Shown: positions 24,875 through 32,661, counted from the first letter of the stretch. The stretch is 64,000 nt of DNA from Pseudomonas sp. Irchel 3E13 (GCF_900187455.1 NZ_FYDX01000012.1:32402-96401); one strand, 5' to 3'. Notes: generated by a model from the letters alone, not told the origin. Made by a program: numbers and translations.

Positions 24875-25141
24875 TTAGACCTGTTGGATGTCCTGAATGG
24901 ACTCAACAGGGATTTTGATCCCGTAGTGCTCAGCATCGTGGTACAAAATCGAATTGCGATCGTCGATGAAGCTCAGGTCGTCCACGACCCAGGTGGGACT
25001 GCCACCCTCGAGAAGACAAACACGCGTACCTTTGGGAACGGTGACAGTGTTTTTGAGTTTGGAGCCCGAAACACCGAACTCGACCACCAATTCTGCAGCG
25101 GTCTTACCAGTGTGGGTGTGTGGGGTTTTATCAGATTTCAT
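24875..25141 (-). CDS. Unknown protein
   Basis: An 88-residue protein, probably a small beta-rich domain (VTVPKGTRVCLLEGGSPTWVVDD, near residue 33). No family was recognised. It directly follows one of the clearest repeated leaders. Confidence 0.65.
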   Translation of the reverse strand: MKSDKTPHTHTGKTAAELVVEFGVSGSKLKNTVTVPKGTRVCLLEGGSPTWVVDDLSFIDDRNSILYHDAEHYGIKIPVESIQDIQQV

Positions 25142-25199
25142 GCGCGCTCCTTAGAGCAGTACACCCCAAAACGGGGCATAACTGCCCCAGTTGGGTTTA
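25142..25199 (-). promoter_or_regulatory. Repeated leader 8
   Basis: G1 GGGGCAGU pairs with C3 ACUGCUCU (8 bp, two G-U); GGGGC/GCCCC and CCCC/GGGG are the nested alternatives. GCUC-UAAG-GAGC hides the Shine-Dalgarno sequence. Confidence 0.75.
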
Positions 25200-25348
25200 G
25201 TGGGTATTGCCAATGGTGCTGACAGACTGATCAGCTTCAAATCTCCACAAGGTCGCATGACCGAGTAGAAGAATCTTCTTTCGACAAGGATGCCTGTCGG
25301 AAAAAGACTCAACAAGAGCAGTAAGCCCAGAACCATGGCCTTGCCCAT
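25151..25348 (-). CDS. Possible small exported protein overlapping leader 8
   Basis: A 65-codon frame begins with a lipoprotein- or signal-like hydrophobic helix (MVLGLLLLLSLFPTGILV) and ends inside repeated leader 8, at the UAA just before its GGAG. It has no good ribosome-binding site. If translated, ribosomes would run through the whole leader and open it, a coupling mechanism. It may equally be chance. Confidence 0.3.
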   Translation of the reverse strand: MGKAMVLGLLLLLSLFPTGILVERRFFYSVMRPCGDLKLISLSAPLAIPTKPNWGSYAPFWGVLL

Positions 25349-25485
25349 CGTTTCACCGCTGCACACTGCCATATCCCGAATCTGGATGGAAGCCACCCCG
25401 CTTGCATAGGCAAACGGGGTGACTCTCCTACGTTCCTTCCCGGGGGACCGACCACAACTCGGAGCGGCCCTGAAAATGAACCTTT
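25349..25485. other. Gap with strong hairpin
   Basis: A 12-bp perfect hairpin CACCCCGTTTGC-CTAT-GCAAGCGGGGTG (25391-25418) stands alone on the minus strand, without a U-tract. GTCCCCCGGGAAGG upstream resembles a decayed repeated leader. Confidence 0.4.
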
Positions 25486-26181
25486 TTAGACGGCGTTGGC
25501 GGCTCCCAGACTGGCGTCCAAAAGCTTGCCTTTGTAGTCGATCCAGTTGTTGATCGCTTCACAAAAGTCGAGATCGAAACCTGACTTCGCGCCAAATTCA
25601 ACCAGCTCTTTCACCAACCCGGATGTACTGCCCTCCTCCACATGGCCACCCAATACAAACAGTTCCTTTGGAATGATGTCGGCCGCGTGGCCTGAAAGCT
25701 CTTCGATCACATCACCGTGATTGCCGAATGTGTCTTCGACAATCCTGACCATATCGTGCACCCGCGGGTTGTTCCCTGCGAACGCTTTGCCCTGGTCAGC
25801 AAAGATGTGCTGCAGCAGCAGATCGATCAGATCAACGATACCCGGCAGGCCGGCTTCGCAGTCGCGGACAAATAGTCGTGCGTCCACAAAAGCACCATAC
25901 TCGCACCGTGAAATGATCACCTTGTCATCGATCTCAATGTTGTTGTCGCTCTTGGCGGCGTATATCTCACGCGCCGCTCGGGCGAAGGGATTGGAACTGG
26001 ACTCGACCCCGAAATGGTTGAGGCAGTCAGCAAACGTCAACCCTGCTTCGACTGCATCCTTGAGGAGATCCAGCGGGGTTCTATCGGTCTGTACCAGGTT
26101 TGAATCATTACAACTCGAGTCCATCGCAACGATGCGAGGGCTCATCGATTCATGCCCGGTCAGGGTGAGTTGATTGTTCAT
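25486..26181 (-). CDS. Unknown protein
   Basis: A 231-residue acidic soluble protein with no recognised family. It contains TPLDLLKDAVEAGLTFADCLNHFG near residue 35 and an acidic C-terminal half. It follows a repeated leader; the start ATG at 26181 is set by GGAGCCUUACAUC. Confidence 0.65.
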   Translation of the reverse strand: MNNQLTLTGHESMSPRIVAMDSSCNDSNLVQTDRTPLDLLKDAVEAGLTFADCLNHFGVESSSNPFARAAREIYAAKSDNNIEIDDKVIISRCEYGAFVDARLFVRDCEAGLPGIVDLIDLLLQHIFADQGKAFAGNNPRVHDMVRIVEDTFGNHGDVIEELSGHAADIIPKELFVLGGHVEEGSTSGLVKELVEFGAKSGFDLDFCEAINNWIDYKGKLLDASLGAANAV

Positions 26182-26245
26182 GATGTAAGGCTCCTAGATG
26201 AGCCAAGCATGCCCCCGTCCGGGGGCATAGCCCGGCAGGGTTTGT
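26182..26245 (-). promoter_or_regulatory. Repeated leader 9
   Basis: C2/G2 form an 8-bp hairpin (AUGCCCCC/GGGGGCAU). G1 GGGCUA can pair with C3 UGGCUC (6 bp). GGCUC-aucuag-GAGCC hides the start site. Confidence 0.65.
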
Positions 26246-26293
26246 GAGTACTTTGTCGCCTTGGACAGGAGTGTCCAGGGATAGCAGGAATGA

Positions 26294-27178
26294 TTACGCA
26301 GCTAGGCGGTAGGTGCCAGGTGCAACACGCTCGAAGTAGCGTGCATCCTGAACCACCTGACGAACCTTAGCTTCCCAGTGCTGATTTTCGCGCGTGCCGG
26401 CATAGGGGGCGATCAGCTCGTTGATTTCCTTTAAGTGAAGAACTTTTCCTCCCTGAAGAATGCGCCGAATCGCCGCCCTCCAAGTCGTTCCCACCCACGA
26501 TGCCGCCCGGCGATCGATCTGCCCGAGGAAGAACAAGGACTCTTTGTTCTTCTTGAAGACCAGTAGTTTCTCGTGCGCTATGCGTACGATATTTCCACGG
26601 TACTCCCGGCTATCAGAAACACAGTTGTGCTGGATCTTGATGATCTCATCCACCAGTCGGCCGGGCGCAACACGCTCGACCAAGGAGGACAGGTTGAAGT
26701 ACTGGCCATTACGGCGAAGATTCCCCATGAGGATCCCGTAATGACCATTTCTTTCCATAGCATCGTGGATGTTCATGATCGAGAGTTCCAGGGCTTCAGT
26801 GAAGTCCGCCAGCGCCATTCGACTCATGTCCCATCTATTTGGCTCACCCCAAACCTCACCGCTGTAAACCAGCATTGAGGCGTAGGGGGCATGCCACCAG
26901 CAGGTATGCGCCTCCTCGCCAAGGAAGCTGCGCATATCGTCAAGCAACAGGTTGGTGCCCTGATGAAGATCGGTCCCTTTGAACCGCAGTGCCATTTCAG
27001 CGGCCACGTCGACAGAGGTACCGCCACCGATGCTTGGGTCGAACGCAAGCCCATCCTTTCGGGTGTGATAGGTACCGAAAAAATCTCTAACGATCGCGCC
27101 CGTGCAGTTGCCACGGTATCGACTGTCACCCCAGTGCCCGCGCTCCGGATAGCTCACTACAGAATTTTTAAATTTCAT
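26294..27178 (-). CDS. N6/N4-type DNA methyltransferase-like protein
   Basis: A 294-residue protein with the SAM-binding motif I as DPSIGGGT near residue 43, followed by a RFKGTDL-type strand. At the place of the catalytic (D/N)PP(Y/F) motif it has WWHAPYASM near residue 92, with a YSGEVWG segment after it. The last 60 residues look like a winged-helix DNA-binding domain. The absence of Asp/Asn in the catalytic motif leaves activity uncertain. The start overlaps the end of the 79-residue gene upstream. Possible roles are plasmid self-protection or regulation. Confidence 0.65.
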   Translation of the reverse strand: MKFKNSVVSYPERGHWGDSRYRGNCTGAIVRDFFGTYHTRKDGLAFDPSIGGGTSVDVAAEMALRFKGTDLHQGTNLLLDDMRSFLGEEAHTCWWHAPYASMLVYSGEVWGEPNRWDMSRMALADFTEALELSIMNIHDAMERNGHYGILMGNLRRNGQYFNLSSLVERVAPGRLVDEIIKIQHNCVSDSREYRGNIVRIAHEKLLVFKKNKESLFFLGQIDRRAASWVGTTWRAAIRRILQGGKVLHLKEINELIAPYAGTRENQHWEAKVRQVVQDARYFERVAPGTYRLAA

Positions 27179-27407
27179 GGTGCGACTCCATATCGGAGAG
27201 CACCCGGGCCACGTCAGTGGGTTGGACGTCGAAACGCTGAACCCACATTTCCTTGCCATCCACGAGAACAGCTGAGTCGCTCTCAATATCCCAGTCACCT
27301 GAGTAGTCGTCTTCCAGGTAAACGACCCTGACAGCGTGACTACTCTCGACAAGGATCTCACCGTCTTTAGTCCGGCGAACGATGACGGTCGGTTTTTCAA
27401 TATTCAT
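27168..27407 (-). CDS. Unknown 79-residue protein before the methyltransferase
   Basis: A short, acidic, beta-rich protein (VIVRRTKDGEILVESSHAVRVVYLEDDYSGDW) with no recognised family. It overlaps the methyltransferase start by 11 bases and so is translationally coupled to it. It follows a repeated leader plus upstream element A. Confidence 0.65.
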   Translation of the reverse strand: MNIEKPTVIVRRTKDGEILVESSHAVRVVYLEDDYSGDWDIESDSAVLVDGKEMWVQRFDVQPTDVARVLSDMESHHEI

Positions 27408-27472
27408 GGTCTAACTCCTGGTTGGAGCGAGGCCAAGCCCCTGAGGGGCTAGAAGCCCCGCGGGGGATTTAG
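27408..27472 (-). promoter_or_regulatory. Repeated leader 10
   Basis: G1 GCGGGGC pairs with C3 GCCUCGC (7 bp). AGCCCC pairs with GGGGCU in the nested alternative. CUCC-AACCA-GGAG hides the ribosome-binding site. Confidence 0.7.
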
Positions 27473-27545
27473 GTTGCTGTGAACCACCAGCTGGTTATCT
27501 CACCGCCTTGCATAAGGCAGCGAAGAACTGAATGCTTTCGCAAAC
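27473..27545 (-). promoter_or_regulatory. Upstream RNA element A (GAUAA-CAGCUG)
   Basis: In RNA sense UUCUUCG, hairpin GCCUU-AUGC-AAGGC, then GAGAUAACCAGCUGGUG and CAGC. Element B (29679), C (31169) and D (41865) have the same layout with different hairpin sequences. Confidence 0.55.
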
Positions 27546-27725
27546 GTTGCTTGGGAAAACATTCACATGAAACGGAAGGTCGGTTGACCTGGAAGAAGTG
27601 CTGTTTCAACAGCTTGGACATGCGGAACCCGCATCGTGGTGCGTAGCAACTGTACGACAGTACATTATTGCTAGGTAGTGCACCACTTCACCGACACATA
27701 ATCGCGTCGGTGAAGTGATGTTCAA
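27546..27725. other. Non-coding gap with 12-bp hairpin
   Basis: CACTTCACCGAC-ACATAATCGC-GTCGGTGAAGTG (27684-27717) lies just after the stop of the gene ending at 27726. It has no U-tract. The rest shows nothing that can be called. Confidence 0.5.
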
Positions 27726-27989
27726 TCAAGCTGCTGCATGTCGATTAGGGCTGAAGACATTTGCGCGCCGCTCGTAGTATTCGAGAAGCGCGTCGAATTC
27801 CTCCGATCGCTCGCGAACGCTTACGAAATGCGCGGGAGCTTTCGCCCCCTCATGTCGCAAAAGCTCCAGCGTCTTACCATCGCTGAGCTCCCACAGAAAA
27901 ATCGTGTTTCCCGGGGTTTTGGCTGTCCCCTTTCGCACGATAGTTCGGGTCCCCATCATACGTGCAGCTTGAACGATAACGTTAGTCAT
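27726..27989 (-). CDS. Unknown protein
   Basis: An 87-residue protein with no recognised family; basic N-terminal half (RTIVRKGTAKTPGN) and acidic helical C-terminal half (SEEFDALLEYYERR). The start is set by leader 11. Confidence 0.65.
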   Translation of the reverse strand: MTNVIVQAARMMGTRTIVRKGTAKTPGNTIFLWELSDGKTLELLRHEGAKAPAHFVSVRERSEEFDALLEYYERRANVFSPNRHAAA

Positions 27990-28052
27990 ATGGTACCTCC
28001 GAGCGTACGGAGGACATGCGCCCCTGACGGGGAACATGCCCGCCAGGGTTGG
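27990..28052 (-). promoter_or_regulatory. Repeated leader 11
   Basis: The clearest copy. C1 CCCUG pairs with G2 CAGGG (5 bp) and G1 GGGCAUGU with C3 GCAUGUCC (8 bp), in crossed order, so both together would be a pseudoknot. CCUCCG/CGGAGG is the competing hairpin over the start site. Confidence 0.8.
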
Positions 28053-28071
28053 TTATGTGGCCTGAAACGCT

Positions 28072-29613
28072 CTATACGAGCGCCAGCGCCTGTTGCTTGC
28101 TTGGGACGTACTTTGGTGGCATTTCGGTGGTCGCGTCGACGCCGTTATGACACAGCGGCTCCACGCCACACATTCCCCCGCCACATACCTGTTGGCAGTA
28201 GCTATCGATCCCCTCCTCCTCGAGGGCAACATGGTCAGGGTTGATAGCCTGATGGGTCAAAGCACGACCCAAGGCCTTGCCGACCTCCACGAAGACATTG
28301 AACACGACAGACTGGCCTATAGCCTCGTGTTGAATGGTCTCGGACATCCCTGCAACCATCGACTCAGGAATGCCTTTCAACCGGGCGTGCTCAACACCCG
28401 TGAACAACCGACTCAACTCGGGGTTTTCAGGATGCTGCAGGAACGGTTCGGTGGATCGTCCTTTAAAGTAGCCGCGGCCCAAGGTGCCTACAGTGGCACT
28501 TTCAGACGTAACCAACTGCCGTTTAAAGCCCTTACCAGCGGCGATATCACGCTCTTCTTTCGCCGCAAGGTAGTCGTAAGACTTCCACCGAGGCGAATCA
28601 AGCGGGATATCCTCGAGGATGTCGCCAACCTTTCTCGGAGAGTGTCTACCCGGGATTGGAAATGAAAAGCTCACCTCCAGACCTCTGGTGACAGCAACCA
28701 ATACCATCCTCTTCCGGTCCTCGATGGCACCAAACTCGGCACCACCGAACACGGTCTCGTGTAGCTCGTAGCCCAGCGAAGTGAGTACGCTTCGAATGAC
28801 CACCATCGACGTCGAGTCGAGGTAGTCCGGTACGTTTTCGATGAGACAAATCGCTGGGTTTGACGACTTCACGAAGTCCAGAAAATCAAAGAACAATGTC
28901 CCAGCCGTAGAGTGTTCCTCTGCACACTGAAGCTTGTTCTTCGCTTTACCGCTCTTAGATGCCCCGGTGCACGGAATTCCGGCAAAGACGCAGTCCAATT
29001 GCGGTACCGCACCAGAAAGAGCCAGGTCGCGGATATCGGAGTTGATAGCGATGGAGTCCTCGGTCCAAAGCTCAGGATTGTTAGCCAGCGAGGCATCTAG
29101 GTACGCCGACTCAAGCTCGACGCCGACTTGGATGAACGATGCAACCCCCGCCGCCAGCAGTCCTGTGTGGAGCGCTTTGTCCAGGATGCCGAGACCATGG
29201 AACAGCGATCCCCCGGCCAGCGCAGTTTTTGCCGCCAGCTTGCGTTTGATGCGCTCCACACGCTCCTTGATCCTCAAGTCCACCTGCAGAGCGGTAACGA
29301 CAATCCGACCACTGCGGATGGCAACACGAACCTTTTCGCAGCCTTCGAAGAAGGTCTTGAGCAGATCTGTACGCACCTCCAATAACGGTGATATCACACC
29401 ATTGCGCTCGCGCTTCGAAACGGTGAAGTCGCCGGCTTGAGCCGACTCGACAGGAAGCGGAACCAGTTCGAGGCGGTTGAGTGCCTTGTCACTGCGAAGC
29501 AAATACTTGCTGCCGATTTTGACGCCGGCGTGAAGCAGCTTCTGGCCCTCCAGCCAGAGGCGAGCGATGTCACCTTTTGCTTTACCGATCGTAGTGTTGA
29601 TAACTGTAGTCAT
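28072..29613 (-). CDS. C5-cytosine DNA methyltransferase
   Basis: A 513-residue protein with the ordered motifs of the family: I SLFHGLGILDKALHTGL near residue 135, IV GIPCTGAS near 213 with the catalytic Cys, VI ENVPDYL near 258, VIII EDRKRM near 298, and X GQSVVFNVFVEVG near 452. The first 130 residues are an extra N-terminal domain unlike the usual enzyme, and the last 50 residues are Cys-rich (CQQVCGGGMCGVEPLC). There is no adjacent restriction endonuclease, so it is a solitary methylase, probably protecting the plasmid from host restriction. It follows leader 12. Confidence 0.9.
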   Translation of the reverse strand: MTTVINTTIGKAKGDIARLWLEGQKLLHAGVKIGSKYLLRSDKALNRLELVPLPVESAQAGDFTVSKRERNGVISPLLEVRTDLLKTFFEGCEKVRVAIRSGRIVVTALQVDLRIKERVERIKRKLAAKTALAGGSLFHGLGILDKALHTGLLAAGVASFIQVGVELESAYLDASLANNPELWTEDSIAINSDIRDLALSGAVPQLDCVFAGIPCTGASKSGKAKNKLQCAEEHSTAGTLFFDFLDFVKSSNPAICLIENVPDYLDSTSMVVIRSVLTSLGYELHETVFGGAEFGAIEDRKRMVLVAVTRGLEVSFSFPIPGRHSPRKVGDILEDIPLDSPRWKSYDYLAAKEERDIAAGKGFKRQLVTSESATVGTLGRGYFKGRSTEPFLQHPENPELSRLFTGVEHARLKGIPESMVAGMSETIQHEAIGQSVVFNVFVEVGKALGRALTHQAINPDHVALEEEGIDSYCQQVCGGGMCGVEPLCHNGVDATTEMPPKYVPSKQQALALV

Positions 29614-29678
29614 GTGGTACTCCAAGTAGATTGGAGGCACCACCCCCACTGGGGATGATTGCCCCCAGGTGGGTTTGA
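29614..29678 (-). promoter_or_regulatory. Repeated leader 12
   Basis: C1 CCCAC pairs with G2 GUGGG; G1 GGGGGCA with C3 UGCCUCC (7 bp); CUCCAA-UCUAC-UUGGAG hides the start site. Confidence 0.78.
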
Positions 29679-29745
29679 GTTGCTTGCTGGTTACCACCAG
29701 CTGGGTATCTTGGCTCCTCACATGAGGGTCCAAAGAATGCTCGTG
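29679..29745 (-). promoter_or_regulatory. Upstream RNA element B (GAUAA-CAGCUG)
   Basis: UUCUUUG, hairpin CCUCA-UG-UGAGG, then AAGAUACCCAGCUGGU and the hairpin GCUGGU-GGUA-ACCAGC. It matches elements A, C and D in order and spacing. Confidence 0.55.
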
Positions 29746-29817
29746 ACTGAGTCCTGCCAGGCGCCACTCAGAAGCATTCTGAAAGCAGCCAGCCCTATCG
29801 GACCGGCCACCCCTGCA

Positions 29818-30363
29818 TCAGATAATCGCCTGGAGGTCAGCCATGAAAGCCGCGGGCCTCATTTCGACATTCAAGCGTTCAACCAGATCGTCCACGTCAG
29901 ATTCATCGGCAGACGTCAGCTCATCGTCGTTGGTGCAAAGCCGGTGCATATCGTCAGAGCGATTAGCCGCCTCGCACATACCCTGCTCCTTCCAGAAGCG
30001 AAGCGCCGCAATGATGGTGTGCAAGTCCTCATAATTTTGAATAAACACCAAGCCCTCTTTAGAGGCTAAAACCGGTTGAGTCGCCTCACTCGTATGCTTG
30101 ACGACTTCCAGTTTGCCGGTGGCGCCACGCACGATCTCCACCGTGTGCTCTTCAGCGTCATCGACCAGCTCCGCATGTGAGCCATAACGGCTGCCCTGAG
30201 AGAGATCTACTTCGAAGCACTCAGGGTCAATCGTTTCGAATCGCATACTGATAATGTCCTGAATTTCACCATTCGTGATGTCAGCAGGGACCTTGACCAC
30301 CTCCGTATGACAGCCAATGAACATGGTGTCGAGCGAGATGTGAAGCTTGGAATTTGTAGCCAT
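29818..30363 (-). CDS. Unknown protein
   Basis: A 181-residue acidic protein without recognised family. Two regions stand out: FVEVDLSQGSRYGS near residue 48 and a helical tail (DDLVERLNVEMRPAAFMADLQAII). The start at 30363 is set by leader 13. Confidence 0.65.
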   Translation of the reverse strand: MATNSKLHISLDTMFIGCHTEVVKVPADITNGEIQDIISMRFETIDPECFEVDLSQGSRYGSHAELVDDAEEHTVEIVRGATGKLEVVKHTSEATQPVLASKEGLVFIQNYEDLHTIIAALRFWKEQGMCEAANRSDDMHRLCTNDDELTSADESDVDDLVERLNVEMRPAAFMADLQAII

Positions 30364-30424
30364 GTCGTATCTCCAAAGTGAGGTACGGGGCATGCCCCAT
30401 CGGGACAATGCCCCGAATGGGTTA
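30364..30424 (-). promoter_or_regulatory. Repeated leader 13
   Basis: C1 CCCAU pairs with G2 AUGGG; G1 GGGGCAU with C3 AUGCCCC (7 bp perfect). The stop codon UAA of the upstream gene touches C1, so a terminating ribosome would cover it. Confidence 0.75.
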
Positions 30425-31105
30425 GATCAATTTCGCGACTTGGGAAAACTTGGCCAGGCGATCCACCGAGGGGGTCACATTGCGAACGTTGTTTTCCACG
30501 ATCCCGTTTTGGTACACCAAGCCTAAGAGACTCTCATCCTGGTAGTAACTGACACTCTGCGGATGGAGCACATCAACAACGGTGACCAATGTCGAAGAGG
30601 GCAATCCAAAAAGCTGGACATCAACTGGTGATCCGTCCTTCATGATCATCAACACCTGGGGACGAAGATTCTCGATTGGTGCGTGGTTGCGCACTACAGC
30701 TCCGATGTATGAATCACCCACTGGGGTGAGCATACAGGCCGAGGTTCCGAGGTATGACTGGAGGATAGTTTCAAGATCCCCCAGCTTGGCCATCCTCCCC
30801 TCCCTGTTCGCCAACCAGTAGGGCTGATCAGCTTCTACCAGGAACATATTGTGGTGGCCGATCAAGACATCACCATCGATGATCTCGCCAAGGAAAGTGA
30901 GCTCGTAACTCGCCAGCTTGACTCCGCTTAGCTCGCCTGCGTTGAACTCACTCAAAGCAAGACGGAACCCGTCGAAAAGGTTCTTCGTACCTTGCACAAC
31001 AGCTGCCATCCACCAATCTTCACCGCCGACGTGAGGCTGGCCGGCGACAAACACGTTGATGACACCATCACCGCTTTGTTGGAAGTATGCGTAAAGTTTC
31101 ATCAT
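30422..31105 (-). CDS. Unknown protein
   Basis: A 227-residue soluble protein with no recognised family. The sequence alternates beta-like and helical segments (VINVFVAGQPHVGGEDWWMAAVVQG near residue 15). The start is ATGATG at 31105 or 31102. It follows leader 14 and element C. Confidence 0.65.
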   Translation of the reverse strand: MMKLYAYFQQSGDGVINVFVAGQPHVGGEDWWMAAVVQGTKNLFDGFRLALSEFNAGELSGVKLASYELTFLGEIIDGDVLIGHHNMFLVEADQPYWLANREGRMAKLGDLETILQSYLGTSACMLTPVGDSYIGAVVRNHAPIENLRPQVLMIMKDGSPVDVQLFGLPSSTLVTVVDVLHPQSVSYYQDESLLGLVYQNGIVENNVRNVTPSVDRLAKFSQVAKLI

Positions 31106-31168
31106 GGAACTCCAGTTGGAAGCGAAGCCATGACCCCAGTGTGGGGTCATGAAGCCCCGCAGTGGGTT
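31106..31168 (-). promoter_or_regulatory. Repeated leader 14
   Basis: G1 GCGGGGCU pairs with C3 GGCUUCGC (8 bp with G-U). An 8-bp UGACCCCA/UGGGGUCA hairpin is the nested alternative. UCCAACUGGA covers the start site. Confidence 0.7.
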
Positions 31169-31232
31169 AGTAGTGCTGGCGACACCAGCTGGTTTATCCG
31201 GAGACCTCAAGGTCGCCGAAGAATGCAGATAC
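31169..31232 (-). promoter_or_regulatory. Upstream RNA element C (GAUAA-CAGCUG)
   Basis: UUCUUCG, hairpin GACCU-UG-AGGUC, then GGAUAAACCAGCUGGU and CUGG-UGUCG-CCAG. Same order as A, B and D. Confidence 0.55.
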
Positions 31233-31280
31233 AAACGTTTTTTTGAGCACTTCAGGTGGATATGTCGTCAACAGCACGGC

Positions 31281-31634
31281 TTATCCTTTCTGTCCGAGGA
31301 CAGTGACGGCACCAAGTCGATTGGCAAGGAAGCCTCTGAAATCGACCAGTGAGAGCCACATGGCTTCAGCAATCCAAATTTCTCTTTCTAGCTCGTTCTC
31401 TACGAACTCAGCGATGCGGCGTTCCTCATCAAGCATGTCCTGTTTGGTCATACCAAAGGACTGTTGAATTGGTTCGCAACAAAAGCCGCAAGTACAAACA
31501 CCACGACTGCTCGAACCGGAGCAAACCGCCACAATTCCGGCGCAAAAAATGCAGTCGCAGGTAGACATTTGCTGCTCCCCTCGGTAGCTGCTGTTGAAAG
31601 CAAAATCGGAATGATGTTGGGTTTGACGATTCAT
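31281..31634 (-). CDS. Cysteine-rich small protein
   Basis: A 117-residue protein with two cysteine clusters, CDCIFC (residue 26) and CTCGFCC (residue 47), a possible metal site, followed by a long acidic/helical tail. No family was recognised. GGAGAAAACC precedes the ATG, in leader 15. Confidence 0.6.
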   Translation of the reverse strand: MNRQTQHHSDFAFNSSYRGEQQMSTCDCIFCAGIVAVCSGSSSRGVCTCGFCCEPIQQSFGMTKQDMLDEERRIAEFVENELEREIWIAEAMWLSLVDFRGFLANRLGAVTVLGQKG

Positions 31635-31692
31635 GGTTTTCTCCAGATTGGAGTGGAACCATTCCCCACAGGGGATAGGCCCCGCAGGTTAT
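31635..31692 (-). promoter_or_regulatory. Repeated leader 15
   Basis: G1 GGGGCC pairs with C3 GGUUCC (6 bp); CUCCA-AUC-UGGAG hides the start site. Confidence 0.65.
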
Positions 31693-31839
31693 GTTGGAAG
31701 CAATCAGCACAGACTGACCAGGGTGACACACGCAGATGTCAATTCGCTGCGAGTGTATTGATCGAGAGTACGATGCATAGAAAATGCTCGATTGGTTCGA
31801 GCGAGAGCCCAAGCGCATGAACACGCCGGGGTATAGGAA

Positions 31840-31864
31840 TTGCTGGCATACCAGCTTTTTTTTA
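31840..31864 (+). terminator. Plus-strand intrinsic terminator without known gene
   Basis: GCTGG-CATA-CCAGC followed by eight T on the plus strand, inside a minus-strand gene series. It could end a small antisense RNA starting within the preceding 150 bp. Confidence 0.6.
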
Positions 31865-31991
31865 CCGAGCAGCACACGCGACTGGGTAACTGTCCGGGAT
31901 TTTGCCTCGGACAACTGCGGCGTGCAACCTTGACATTCTGCCCGACTCCGCCGACGAGCAACTTACACCCTCCGCCAAGGTTGGACACAAA

Positions 31992-32011
31992 GCCCCTCCA
32001 TAAGGAGGGGC
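31992..32011 (-). terminator. Hairpin after the NADAR gene
   Basis: GCCCCTCC-TTAT-GGAGGGGC followed by TTTG on the minus strand, 93 bp after the stop. It is a weak terminator or a 3'-end stabiliser. Confidence 0.5.
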
Positions 32012-32104
32012 CCGTATCTCGCTGCCACAAACAGGCCGGCGAGAAGAACCACTGCTGTTGCGCTGGCCATGAAATGCTCAAGGGATTCAGCCTATCACAG
32101 CAGT

Positions 32105-32599
32105 TTATGCTGATGCGCCGGCATGCAGTTTGGCCCGCACATCTGTCAGTGCAATACCAAGCAGGTTCAAACCTTTCCACTGGCTGGGATCAAGGACTCG
32201 CGGGTCGTGCTCCGCAAGACCGACTCCCCAAATGCAATCATATGGACTCGCCTCGACCAACACCGTGTTGCCAGTAGCCAAGAGAGCATCGCGTAAGACT
32301 AAGCTCTGACTGAACTTTGCGTAACAGCCACGGGCGACAATTCGCCCCCTGCGCTCACTCCATGCATCATCGTCGTAACCAACCACGCAACGACCGAGCG
32401 CCTTTTGATCCCGGGGATGAGTAGCGGCCATGATTTTGCTTGCCGTCAACTCGTCCCCAAATAGCTTCGCTTTGCAAAACATCATCATTTGCTCAACACA
32501 GTTGAAGCGCACACCTTTGACCTCAAAATCTGAAATATACCAGTTTGAAAACTGATCCTTTGCAGAAAAGAAAATTGTCATGTTTCCTTTGGTGAGCAT
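32105..32599 (-). CDS. NADAR-family (YbiA-like) ADP-ribose N-glycosidase
   Basis: A 164-residue protein with NADAR signatures: RFNCVEQMMMFCKAKLFGD near residue 30, WSERRGRIVARG near 78, and VEASPYDCIWGVGL near 118. Family members cleave N-glycosidic bonds of ADP-ribosyl or riboflavin-derived compounds; some remove ADP-ribose from guanine and so oppose DarT-type toxins. On a plasmid this suggests counter-defence or NAD metabolism. AGGAGUUAGCCAG precedes the ATG at 32599, under leader 16. Confidence 0.85.
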   Translation of the reverse strand: MLTKGNMTIFFSAKDQFSNWYISDFEVKGVRFNCVEQMMMFCKAKLFGDELTASKIMAATHPRDQKALGRCVVGYDDDAWSERRGRIVARGCYAKFSQSLVLRDALLATGNTVLVEASPYDCIWGVGLAEHDPRVLDPSQWKGLNLLGIALTDVRAKLHAGASA

Positions 32600-32661
32600 C
32601 TGGCTAACTCCTGTATGAAGCGGGGTCAATCCCAAGCGTGACGGACCCCGCATGGGATTAA
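32600..32661 (-). promoter_or_regulatory. Repeated leader 16
   Basis: C1 AAUCCC pairs with G2 GGGAUU and G1 GCGGGGUC with C3 GACCCCGC (8 bp perfect). No CUCC hairpin over the start site is evident. C2 is missing, so this copy isolates the crossed pairing. Confidence 0.75.

Larger units (their letters stand above)
31693..32104. other. 412-bp non-coding gap with two opposing hairpins
   Basis: A plus-strand intrinsic terminator and a minus-strand hairpin (separate entries) are the only clear structures. Open frames on the minus strand lack start signals. The plus-strand terminator suggests a short plus-strand RNA, but its promoter is not evident. Confidence 0.5.
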
